A stretch of DNA of 64,000 bases from Aspidapion aeneum (taxonomy: Eukaryota > Arthropoda > Insecta > Coleoptera > Brentidae): NCBI GenBank assembly GCA_963576565.1, contig OY755038.1, positions 13,097,756 to 13,161,755 on the forward strand. Direction: 5' to 3'. Positions 13,401 to 25,400 of the stretch are shown piece by piece. The position numbers and the translations under genes were made by a program. The notes under the pieces were generated by a model. The model was not told the origin of the DNA and made no database searches. It was given only the letters and a program-made list of their open reading frames with translations. How positions within the stretch are numbered: the stretch's first letter is position 1; each line of letters starts with the position of its first letter.

Positions 13401-16400
13401 AGTAACATCCAATAAGAAAAAATTTAAATATGTTCTTAATATTAATTCACACATTGATTGACTATAAACTACATGGTTAAATAGATAAAAAAATTACATA
13501 CCTAAAAAAACATACAGTAAGAAAAACAAAACTACTTCTCTAAAAAAAACAACACACAGTATAATATATAAAAAAAATTACTTATCTAAATAAAAATACC
13601 AAGACACACAGTTAAATACAAAAATTTCAAAAATAACAAAACCTAAAATTAAATATCCCCCAAACCGCTATCTTCACTGTTAGATCTCCGCAATCTCATC
13701 AGTAGCGGGTTGTTCAAATCGGGGAGTTGTATGACATATCGCTGAGGGACCGGTGCCGGTGGGTGCCGGGGCGCAATTCTACGGACCTGACGTAATCCGT
13801 TGTTATAGGGTTGTATTCTTACTCCAAACCTGTTCATAGCCATACCTGCATAGGATGGTGGTCGCGGTCTAACCTGTGGCATTTGCGGAACCACGTTAGG
13901 TGGGGACGGATTCCTTGGTGGCACCATCGGAACTGGCGCTGGTTGGAGTGGAGCAACTTGGGCATCTTGTGGTACTTCCACGTTCGGAGGTTCCATATTT
14001 TCACGTCGTGGTACTTCTTGCTCGTCTCTATTCTCTGGGCGGACCAATTCATCAGCCACAAAAGGAGCCGCTCCACGGGGCTCCTCATTCCGATCGGCGG
14101 GTGCTGGTTGGTTTACTGGAGCCGTCCGAAATGGTATTGTATTGAGGCACGGCATGTGGTACAAACATACCTGGCAATGGCAATTTATATTCGAGATATG
14201 GTGCCACACATCCCAATACTGGGCAGGAGTGAATAAATTAGATACCGGTGGACGGCATAACGCACAAGTGCATGGCCCTATCATTCCTTGAGGGTTGGCC
14301 ATGCGTCGCAACATTTCGTATTCATAATGAATAATTGAGGCCCATAAATGTATCATGGCGACCATGGGTCGCAGCTCTTCCCTGGCATGCTGCTCGTGGA
14401 AGCTTTTGAGCTCCCATACGTGGTAGAGGGCCAGTTTGTATAGGAGTTCTCGAACTCCAATATCTGTACATGTGCGTACATAAAACAAAAAGGTCATCAC
14501 CCAATTCATGTTGAACACTTTTTCTTTTTTTGAAATATAGTAACTTTTAGTTTATTGTCTGTTTTTTTTTATTTATTTTAATTTTCACTTTAACTATGAT
14601 CACTGTTTGTTTTTTTTTTAATGATTGTCTTTTTGCTCAAAATATTTAAACTACTTCCAAAAAAAACTTATATTTTTATTACAAAATAAATTTAAAAAAA
14701 AACTTTGTATTTTTTAATTACGGAAAACTCCTACTTCGTCTATAAATCAGAATACAATGACTAAAATTTTGGCCGATTTTTCTTTTAAAGGGGTCCTCCT
14801 CACACCCCCGCTGGATCAGTGTTCAATTACCCATAAATTTCATCCAGACTGATCTTTGATTATTATTTGATTATAAGCCTATAGGCTTGTTTGAATCTCT
14901 TTGTTTAACCCATAGCCATTTTACCTAATACAGTTGATCTAGATTAATTTCATTGTTAACGGATCATGATTCGAAGACGCTCTTGAGGGTGCTAGTAAAT
15001 TCTAAGTTGTTAATATAAACATGTAAATAAACTACTCTCGATCTTCTCTATGCAAAAGTTTCTTATAAGAAAGTTTATTTAGTTGAGGAGATAGACTTAG
15101 TTTCTAAGAAAATTGTACCATATACTGGTATGCCAATTTTTGTTTTATTTTTAGACATCTACTCCCGTTTTAGTAAATTTTATGAACCCTTTTCCTATTT
15201 TAATTAATTTTTGGTGGTGCATAAAATTTGAATTTTTATAGTTGAGCGCTTTTAACTGAAATCCTGGTAGACATGTCCTTCAAGCTACCGAAATTATATG
15301 TTTCTTGTATATTGAACGTTTAGACTTTGATTACTGATTGCTAATGGGTTTCTTTTTGATGGATGTTGAGATTTTATCAGTTTTGAGCGCTTTGAAGCTA
15401 TTCTACTAATTCTTGGTACGGTCTCGGTAATACCATAATGGTCTAATTTTTGATTGAAGGGGCTGTAGGGGTCTCGTTTTTTTCATAAAGGCTCCAGTGG
15501 ACAGGTGGAATTTCATGGATTTCTTTCTGAAAAGACACGTAGGGGCTAGACACTGGTTTCTTAAGCATGTGTTTTAACATTCCCTGCTGAGAAATTAACG
15601 GTGTTGATATTTGCTCAGACGAAGACGACTGCACTTTATCTCCTACGATTATTTCCATATTTTCAGGATTTGACCAATAAGTTTTTGTGACATCTTCTGT
15701 TTTTTCAGGGGTATCGGTCTTTTGCGCCTGTTTGTGCTGCTGACGATGGAGGATAAATAATGTTAAAGTATCCCAGAATGAAGCCAATAAATGTATGCTG
15801 CATCCATTCATTTTATGTAATGCCACTGCATTTAATAATGCCTCAAAAATAAATTTGAACAATCGAAATAATACATACAAGCCAATTAAGCCACTAGACA
15901 CATTTCCTAGAATTTGAAATGCTCCATATAATTTTCTTAATGTGGAATCTGCTAATTTCTCCATTTCTGCGGAGTCGAATAAAGATAACGTGGAAAATCC
16001 TTGAGAATTCACTGGCAAATTACTTATTTTCCGTAATAATATATTATTTAAAGCCGGTCTTTCTATTTGAAATAACATGGTAGCTTGCGCCTTTTCTATT
16101 TCCATGCTCGTGTATATGCCGCCTGATCCTAAGTTTTGTATTGGACTAAAAGTGAACTTTTCCTCATTATCCGGTTTTAATTGATAAGGTTGATGTGCAA
16201 AATTTGGATATGGGTCAAATGAAATCCATCGGTTTTCGAGATAATATGTGGACGGAATTATGGAATTACAATCTACTTGTTCTCCATGCTGCGTTAAAAT
16301 TTTTGTTATGGGTGACACAAAATAACTCCTGTTGTATGCAGTAACAGGTAACTCGACATAACAATTTGTTTCTCTACGTATGTCAACTATAATTGGAAAA

Positions 16401-19400
16401 CATCGCATAATAAATAATGCCTCTCCCATCATTTTGGCGGTGTATCCTAGAGTATTTTTTAGAAGGGTAGCTACCATATTTGGTGCAAGGGTTGCCAATA
16501 ATAATCTGTTTTTTAGTATTTCTCTGTGAAGCATACATCGTCTATGCACGGTTTGGGCAAACATAGTGTTAAGACTCCTTTTAAAAGATTGTTCAACGTA
16601 CATGAATTTAGTGTTTACATAAAGGATTAAATCTGCATTAGGATTTTCTCCCGTTTTACTTGACCAAGGGGTCACTTGTTGAGGATCCTTTTTCTCTATA
16701 ACTTGTATTCTAGGATGTTCGCTTTCATATAATTCTATGCCACAAATGTAATTCTTCTTTTTTAACAGAATTGCAAAAACTTTGGTTCTATCCTCAACTA
16801 CCACATATTGTTGTTTTAATGCCATTTTTTCTTGAATAAAGGAGGCTGGTCCTTCATAGAGTATACTATATTGTGAACAACTTTGTAACGTAATCGTTTC
16901 CCATGTGGATTCTCCAATGGCATAGTCTAAACAATAGCCTGAATTAAACGGACAGGTTACCCCCGTTGATAATTTTATTTCGTTGGCTTCTAAACTGGCT
17001 TTGGCTATATAATCGCGTAATGTTATTTTGACTTCGGCGTTCACCACTACATTTTTAAATTTTTTACTATGTTCGATGTAATCGGTACCCTCACATGATC
17101 CTTTATTGTCCACAGTTCCCGCTAGGGTAACTGAAATCGTGGTTGTGGAGTTTGGTTTAAGGCTAGAAAATACTTTTCCAAAGCCCCGATATTCTCGGTA
17201 ACTATGTATCTTTTCGCATTCTATGGCACCGACTTGATGTAAAAATGTACCATAGCCGTCTTCCACAATAGACGCATGAGAGAATGCTCCGCAGTGCGTT
17301 ATTAATCTTGTTACTTGTAGTAAACAAGATTTCACATGTACAAACTGGTAACTTTTTTTTTCTAAAATTTGAACAAAACCTCTTTTTTCATCATATCCTT
17401 CCTCTAGATCTGGGCAGCTGCCAACATCCCGTAAGGACACTGATGTTATATTGGTCGACGGATTTCTGCAATCATATGCTATTAAGGCGGTGCTGAGTTG
17501 TGGCATAATCATTATAATAGCCGTGTTTAACCACAGAATAAACATTTTTGATTGCCTTGCAACTTTGCTTGTGTTATTTTTTTTTTAATCTGTAAAAAAA
17601 AACAACTTATTGTATAAATCATTTTACTTAAATCTACTGGTGGCTCTCTGGATTTTTTTTTTAATTATTATTTACAATTGATAGTCGCGGAACCGCACTG
17701 GGGTTTTTATTTGCCTCGTGCGCGTTCTTCTATTATTTTGTAGTTGACCTCCATTCTCTTCTTCTGACAAGTTATCAGGGGCTAATTCTTCCACTTCTGA
17801 GTTTTTACTTTCACTTTCTTCACTTAGTAACTCCTGATTTGTCCCAGGGGGTGGCTGGTGGTCTAAAAATTCATCAATTCTATCCTGAATTTGTTCATCG
17901 TCTTGTATAATATTTCGTGAAGGTTCTATCAAGGATTCCTCTTCCTCACTCTGGTTTTCAGAGCTTACTTCTTTTTCTTTTATTATTTCTTGTTGTTCAC
18001 TTCCTTGATATAACTTAAGCCGTGCGGCATGTACTAATCTCTCTTTTCTCCTATTTAGTTCTTTAATAAGGTAATTGACGGGTCCTGTTTGTTTGAGGAT
18101 ACGATGGGGACCGGACCATTTATTATAAAACTTGGTGGCTAATTTTTTTCGTACACCTGGTATTGCCGGGGTGTAGAGGTACACTAAATCACCTATTTTA
18201 AAACCTCGTCGAGTTTTTCGCTTATTGAGTCGGTCGCAGCGATAATTTATGCTCTTCTGAATATTTTCTCTTGCCTTGTCATGGGCTATTTGCATCCTAG
18301 TGATCATCTCACTAGCATAATTTTCATCGAGGTCGTATCTAACCTTATCATCTTTGGTTGTAAGGTGAATTGGAAGTTGCATATCTCGACCAAACATTAA
18401 AAAGAACGGGGTCTCTAGAGTAGCGGTATTTATTTGATTCCTGTAAGCCATTAATGCGTATGGTAAAATATCGTCCCAGCTGGTCATAAAATTGCTAACA
18501 AAATGACTTATCATTGTTTTTAAAGTTCGATGGAAACGCTCCAGTAAGCCGTTAGTACTGGGGCGGTAAGGAGTTGTTCTAAGTTTTTTAACTTCTAAAA
18601 GTTTACATATTTCGGTAAACAAATTGCCAACAAATTGCATCCCCATATCTGTCAAAACCGAATCTGGCACTCCAAATCTTGTCACAATGCTTTCCACAAA
18701 GGCTTTGGCCACAGTGTCAGCCTTAATGTCTGGTAAAGGAATACACTCTGGATATCTAGTCAGGTGATCGACGCAAGTTAATAAATATTTATTTCCCTTG
18801 TTTGTCACGTTTAAGGGTCCTACTAAGTCAAGTGAGATACGACTAAAGACTTGGGTAGGTACTGGCATCTTTTGCATTTTAGTTGGGAGTTGAGGGTGAG
18901 TTTTGTGTAAGTTACATGAATGACATCTTTTCACAAAGTTTTCGACATCTTTTCTAATAGTGGGCCAGTAAAAATCCTGCATAATACTTTCTTGAGTTCG
19001 TTTCTGCCCCGGATGTGCTGCATAAATACTGCTGTGGTACATTCGCATTAATTCTGGTCGAATGACTAGCGGCGCAAAAATTTGATCGTTACGTTCATTA
19101 TTCTGCCGTTTTCTTCGTAAAAGATTTTCCTCATCCAAATAATACGGATCATCGTTTTCTAGTTTTTCTTGAATTGCAGAAATTTTTTCGTCCTGCAATT
19201 GCAATTTTCGTAGCTCTACTTTGGTCCATATAACCATAGGCATTGGTGAAATATCTTCTAATTTTTCTGCTCTGATGACATTAATTTCTTTTGGTAAGGG
19301 ATCAGGTGAATTTTCTCGTAATCGAGTTAAACTGTCTACATTTTTATTCATGTGCCCTTCTCTGTATTCTATGGAAAAGCTGTATTCCATTAATTGGATT

Positions 19401-22400
19401 TGCCATTTACCTAATCTGCTGGATGGATCTTTTAAGTTAAGCAGATATTTTAAGGCGCGGTGGTCAGTAAAGATCAAAAAATGCTGACCCGTTAGGTATA
19501 CCTTAAACTTTTTGACTGCTTCAATAATTGCTAGCATCTCTCGTTCTATTGTACTATACCTTCTTTCTGCGGCATTAAGGGTCCTACTGAAATAGGACAC
19601 GGGGTGTTCGGAAGCTATTTGCTTAGGACCTTCTGTGTGCTTCTGTGTGAGTATTGCGGCAATTGAGACCCCCGAAGCATCCGTATTTAGAATAAATTGT
19701 TTCGAAAAATCTGGGTATTTTAAAACAGGTGGCGTTATTAAAGCATTTTTCAAAGTATTGAATGAATTTTGTTCTAAAAGTGTCCATACATAGGGTACAT
19801 CCTTTTTTGTGAGGTTGATTAATGGTTGACTTATTTTTGCGAAGTTGTGAACAAATTTTCGATAAAATGAGCAAAGTCCTAAGAATGCTCTAACTTCGCG
19901 GACTGTTTTCGGTATTGGATAGTTCCTAATAACTTCAGTTTTAGCAGGATGGGGAGAAAATTCTCCTTGTCGAATTAAATGTCCAAGATATTCGGTTTCC
20001 TTCTTTAAAAAATGACATTTGGTTGGCTTAAATTTGAGTGATGAGTCCCTCATTTTTTGGAAAACTTGTCGTAATCTGTCAACGTGAATATCTACATTAT
20101 TAGGGCTGTAAACTATTATGTCATCTAAATATACCAGGACATGTCCAAAAGGTATTTTGGAGAATATATGGTGCATCATTCGACTCCAGGTGGCAGGGGC
20201 ATTTTTGAGTCCCATGCTCATGCGGTTAAATTGATAGTGATTGTCTGGTGTAGAAAAAGCACTTTTTTCTTGACTGGCCGAATCTAATGGAATTTGAAAA
20301 TATCCAGACGCTAGGTCCATCGTGGAGAATAAGCTAGCACCCGAGAGCTTATCTATTGTTTCTTGTATAAGAGGTAATGGGAAATAATCCGTCTTAGTTA
20401 TTGAGTTCAGTTCTCTGTAGTCGATGCAGAGGCGATACTGCACATCCTCTCCAGGATGGCGTTTCTTTTCCACTAATAAAGCCGGAAAACTCCATGGACT
20501 TTGACTTTCTACAATAACACCGTCATCTAATAATTTCTGAATTTCTTGTCGCATAACATCTCTACGATAGAAAGGCACTCTATAGGGTCTCTTACAAATC
20601 GGTGGAATATCTTCTGTGATAATTTTGTGCGTGACGTCATTTGTACATGTCAATTTCTGAGAAGGAGCTCTAAATATGTCGATATATTCCAATATAAGGC
20701 TCTTAACCTTTTGTTCGTCTTGATTTTTGACTTCATCCAGACTCAACTGTTTTAAAATTTCACTAATATCCTCTACGCTAACTTGTCTTATAGAGTAGTC
20801 GTCTACAGTGTTTTTCTGTTCTTCTTGTGCCACCTCAAACGCTCTAGCCAATATCATTTTTCTTGGGACCAACATTTCGGTTCCTGTAATATTGGTTAAA
20901 TGCAATGGTACTACTTCATTTACCCTTTTGCATAACACTCTAGCCACCAGAAGTCCCGTAGGAATACACATATCTGGTTCTAGAACCAGTTCCTGGGCAT
21001 TAACCCTGGATATGTTCCGAACGGCAGCTGAACATATGGCGTGACTATGTGGTGGAATAAATATATCTTCTTTTAAATAAACTGGCAAACCCCGGTCTAC
21101 CCTATTATTTTCAAGGTTCTTCTCAGCAAGTGGCCTACTTGCTGGGCCTTCATTTTTTTTACTATTTTTCTTTTTCTCCAAGGAAAAGTTCAGGTTCTCG
21201 GAAGCTGCAGTCTTCCTTTGCTCTGTTGTCTGGGTTGAGGAATCCATCATTTGGTTGTTAAAACGCATCAAGCCGGGTCCCACCGTTTCTGCGTTAAAGT
21301 TCTCAGTAATGGGACTTACATGAGAGCTTTGATTAATTCCTTTTTCCTGTAACAGAGTGAGCCTGGCTAACTCTTTCTTGACATCTACCATTTGTTTAGC
21401 TAATTCATCGGTCTGTTTACATAACCTTCGGCATAGAAAATCTGAGCTTTGTTTTTCGTCACATAGGGGTATTTCTCGTTCAAAGGCGTACATCACTTTA
21501 TTGCCCCAATCAATCTTAACTCCATATTTATGAAGGAAATCTAATCCTATTAATACATCAGCTCCAAAGCTTTTTGCATCTATCAAAAAAAACTTATGAG
21601 GTACTTCAATGTCCTCTGCAAATGTAATAGAACACAATACTTGTCCTTGTGTGGGTATCGTGTTTCCTTGAATGTCGACTAATCGCTGTTCGCTAGCGAA
21701 TCTTTTGGGGAACCCCTCTGCAATATGGGATCTCATTAGGGATAATACAGCGCCACTGTCTACTATAGCTGTACAAATACGTCCATTTATTTTTACTGTA
21801 ACACTATTAAACGGGGTCCCTTCTGGAGTGCACGTGTAAATCCCTATCCTTTCATTTTTTAATCCCATCTTGCTTCTTCTACAGCGGAGCCCCGGGGTTG
21901 TGGGACCGCTGCATTGCAGTTTCCCGAAGTTGAGGCTTTATTTCCGGTTGTAGTTGACTTACAAAATCGAGCTATATGTCCTTTTTGTTGGCACTTGTAA
22001 CAAACGATCTGTTGTTTACAATCTCTCATTAAATGGCCTTTTTGTTGGCATTTGAAACAAATGACATCATTTTTGACAGCTCTACAAAATTTTGAAGTAT
22101 GACCGTCTCTGTGACACAGGGTACAATTCCATTTTCTGGACGACTCAAAAGTTCTAGTGCGAAGTCCTGACTCCGCCACTGTGCGTATTGCTCTATTTGG
22201 CGGTCTTAACAAGTTCTCGATACTTTCTTCCCGCTCTGCTATCTCGAGAGCCTTGTCAAGATTAATTGGGTTGCTGGACAGCACTCTTTGCTTAATGGGC
22301 ATCAACAAACCCAGTGAAAATTGCGTTGCAATATCTTCGTTTAGCTTATTTTTGACAGGTTGTTGGCTAGCCTGAGTACTGGTTAATGTAAGGTTAGCTA

Positions 22401-25400
22401 GTAACTTCAAACGAGTAAGGAATTGCCTACATGTTTCACCTGCGCGTTGGCGACAATCGACAAAGTTTTGCATTGCCGAACCTCGGACATGTTGTCGAAT
22501 AAATTGTTCGCGTAGCGCATTTTTTAGCTCTTCCCAACTAATGCCAACCGACTTAAGTATCGGTTCACTATCGAGATATTGCTTTGCTTTAAATCGTAAC
22601 TTTAAACGAGTGATGCTCACTTTTTGTTGCTCTGTCCAGTTGCCAAGCGTCGCGCTTTCGTCGACTATAGATAAAAATTCGTCGATGCTGGTTTGACCGT
22701 CATATGTCGGAATTGAGTCAAGTCCAAGTTGTACCTGTTGTGGAACCTGAATGTTGATGGGGGCTCCGGTTGCGAGAGCTTCTTCGTTGACTGACATTTT
22801 TTCTTTCTTTCTAACTAGCTATATACTTGCCTAGGGAGGCCTAGAACTTTACTGCAAAACGACTGCTTCAACTTGCTAACCGTAATACCAAAATCTACCA
22901 AGCTTATATTTCTTTGCAGCAAATCAATCCTACCGACTGCGCCAAAATGTGACGCTGCATACAGGTATCACAAAAACCGAGCGTATATCTAAATCCTAAG
23001 ATCTAGATTCCTGCAGGCAGACACATTTAAATTTATTTGGAGGTAGACGTTCTAGTTGCATATAGCTAGAGTTACTATTAGTTGGATGTATAGATGTTAA
23101 AATAATTGACTGCAATTTCTAAGATACATGTTATTTATTGGATTGAATAAAATAATTAAACTTCAACAATAGACATTGCCAATTTCTGCTAATATTTTCA
23201 AAACGAATTATTAAAATAAAAGTTGATAATTCGTTTTAAAATGTTCCTATCTAATCATGTAAACAAATGTCTCTAGAGTCTATCGAATTAGTCATGACAC
23301 TTTTTCACGATTTTAAAATGATCAAATAAAATACTGTCAAACCATAATAATCAAAGTTCACCAATTAAAATGGTCAAAACTATTATTAAATCATAATAAT
23401 CAAAGTCCACCAATTAAAATGGTCAAAACTACCAATAAACCATAATAATTAAAGTCCACCAACTAAAATGGTCAAAACTATTATTAATTCTCATTGACTT
23501 GTTTAAATGTCTTCCAAACGATAGAGTCTAGGTAAAATACATTGGTAAATTAAAGGACCTCACCAAATAAACCAGGAGCCACCAAAAATCTTTACAAAAA
23601 TAATTTGGCCTCCAATACCTGTAAGCACTTTAATTTATTTTTGACTTTTTTTCACTTTTATTTAACTTTTTAAGATTTTTCACTTTTTGGCTGCAACTTT
23701 AACACTGGAACTTTTATAATGCCCGGATATAATTCAAGAAATCGAATTTATAGGCGATCCCCTCTTTTTTATCCCACAAATTTTTATGACGAAACAGGTC
23801 AATGTGTTTTGATCGAGCCAGTGTTTCTGAATATAGCCCTAATTAATGAATACAATAGAGTCGTGTATTCATTGCTCCCTAATATAAACAATTTCCTAAG
23901 GCGTGGACAAAACAGGTAAAACTGGGATTTTTGTCAACCTCTTTTGTGGCTCATTTAATTAATTTCATTTGTAATTTTGCGATTGATCTGATCAACAGTG
24001 CTCTCCAGTGAAAATAAGTGTTAGGGTTTTGACTTCAGCTTGTTTTATGTGAGTCTTAATCATTTTTTTATGTTAACTCTTTTTTTTAAAATTTGGTTTA
24101 AATATTACTTTGGCATCGCCTGGTCTCTGAATATTTTTTAATTTATTATTTTAATTTTAATATTTAAAATTTTTGGTTCTTATTATTTTATTTTAAAAAT
24201 AATATTTTTTATTGTTGTGATTTTTTTACTTTCTTGCTTCGATAATACTTGTATATTTTCTGCCAGTTTTAGAATATGTTTTTAATATTTTCAATTTAGG
24301 TTTTAATGAATATTTTTCTTTTTCTTAAAAAAAAATTAATTATTATATATTTTTTTTTTTATTTTAATTTTTTTTTTAATTTGAAAATTAATGAATATTA
24401 TTTTTTTTTTTCTAAAAAAAAATAATATCTCATTTATTTTATTTTTTTTTACTTATTTATTTTTCATCGTGTTATATTATTATCAACTAAACGGAAATCT
24501 TGAAACTTCTCATATTTTTTGACAAAATATTTTTATATTTTATTAAATAAACCCCGACCTTTACAAAACTAACAAACACAGATGTAATGTAAATTTGTAG
24601 ATATCACGATCAGAATAAACCAAGAGAAAATAGAACAAGCACAGAAATATATACCTAGGCTGGGATAAATTAATAAACTAAAAAAAGAAAACCAAAACAA
24701 CTGAAATGAAGCGACGAGTAAGATTAAAATCAATCAATTGAAAAATACACCGATGTACTGTGGACTATTTGCGTTAGATGCCATTTAATATTTCTGCAAC
24801 TTGCCATTTTTACTGTTTTACATAAGGCACTTTAGTAAAATTTTAAGGTAACACTACTCAAATCAAAGTGCAACAAAAAAGATTATATTTCTTATTACCC
24901 CATTACGATGTTTCCTGTTACCCCACGTTAGTCAAAACGAAGACAAGACGCTAGCGCTACCAAGTCCACTTTCAATACCTGGCTTCGCAAGCGCAGATCT
25001 ACCAATATTATTTACCTCATGTCTTAGAATAGATGCATACAGGGTGATTTTCACTTGAATGATTCTAACCACATGAAAATAGAAAGTTTCAAAAACCTAA
25101 CCTAACAAAACCTAATCAAATCTAACCGAACCGAAGGAAACTGAACCAATAATTTAAAAAAAAAAAAACTTTCCTGACTTTCTGCCCGGGATCCTAGAGG
25201 ATGTGAATCCGAACCGAACCAAACCGAACCTAACTAAACTGAACCAAACCTAACCTAACCAAACTAAACTACAACACGTACTGCTAATTAGGTTTAGTTG
25301 GGTAGGGTTAGTTTTGGATAGGTTCGGTTCGGTACGGTCCGGTTCGGATTCACATCCTCTAGCATCCCAGGTAGGAAGTCAGGAAAGTTTTTTTTTGAAA

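Larger units (their letters stand above)
10683..24565 (-). mobile_element. Complete env-bearing Ty3/gypsy-class endogenous retrovirus
   Basis: This 13.9-kb element has two LTRs of 1620 and 1618 bp with TG...CA ends and a 4-bp AAAC duplication on both sides. Read on the minus strand, the order is LTR, tRNA-Ser primer site, gag, pol (protease, reverse transcriptase, RNase H, integrase), env, a 289-aa extra frame, about 1.3 kb non-coding, polypurine tract, LTR. All four frames are open. By eye the LTRs differ only in the length of two T-runs, so insertion was very recent. Pol order and the tRNA-Ser site fit the insect gypsy/errantivirus group. The env does not look like the baculovirus F-type env of known errantiviruses. 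It sits in the tail of a LINE inside an LRRC49 intron, in the same orientation as that gene. A diverged related LTR occurs at 27880-28656. Confidence 0.93.

Noticed and set aside
13811..14236. 141-codon plus-strand frame
   Set aside because: It is the opposite-strand shadow of the 289-codon accessory frame; its composition (many Trp, His and Ile) reflects that.
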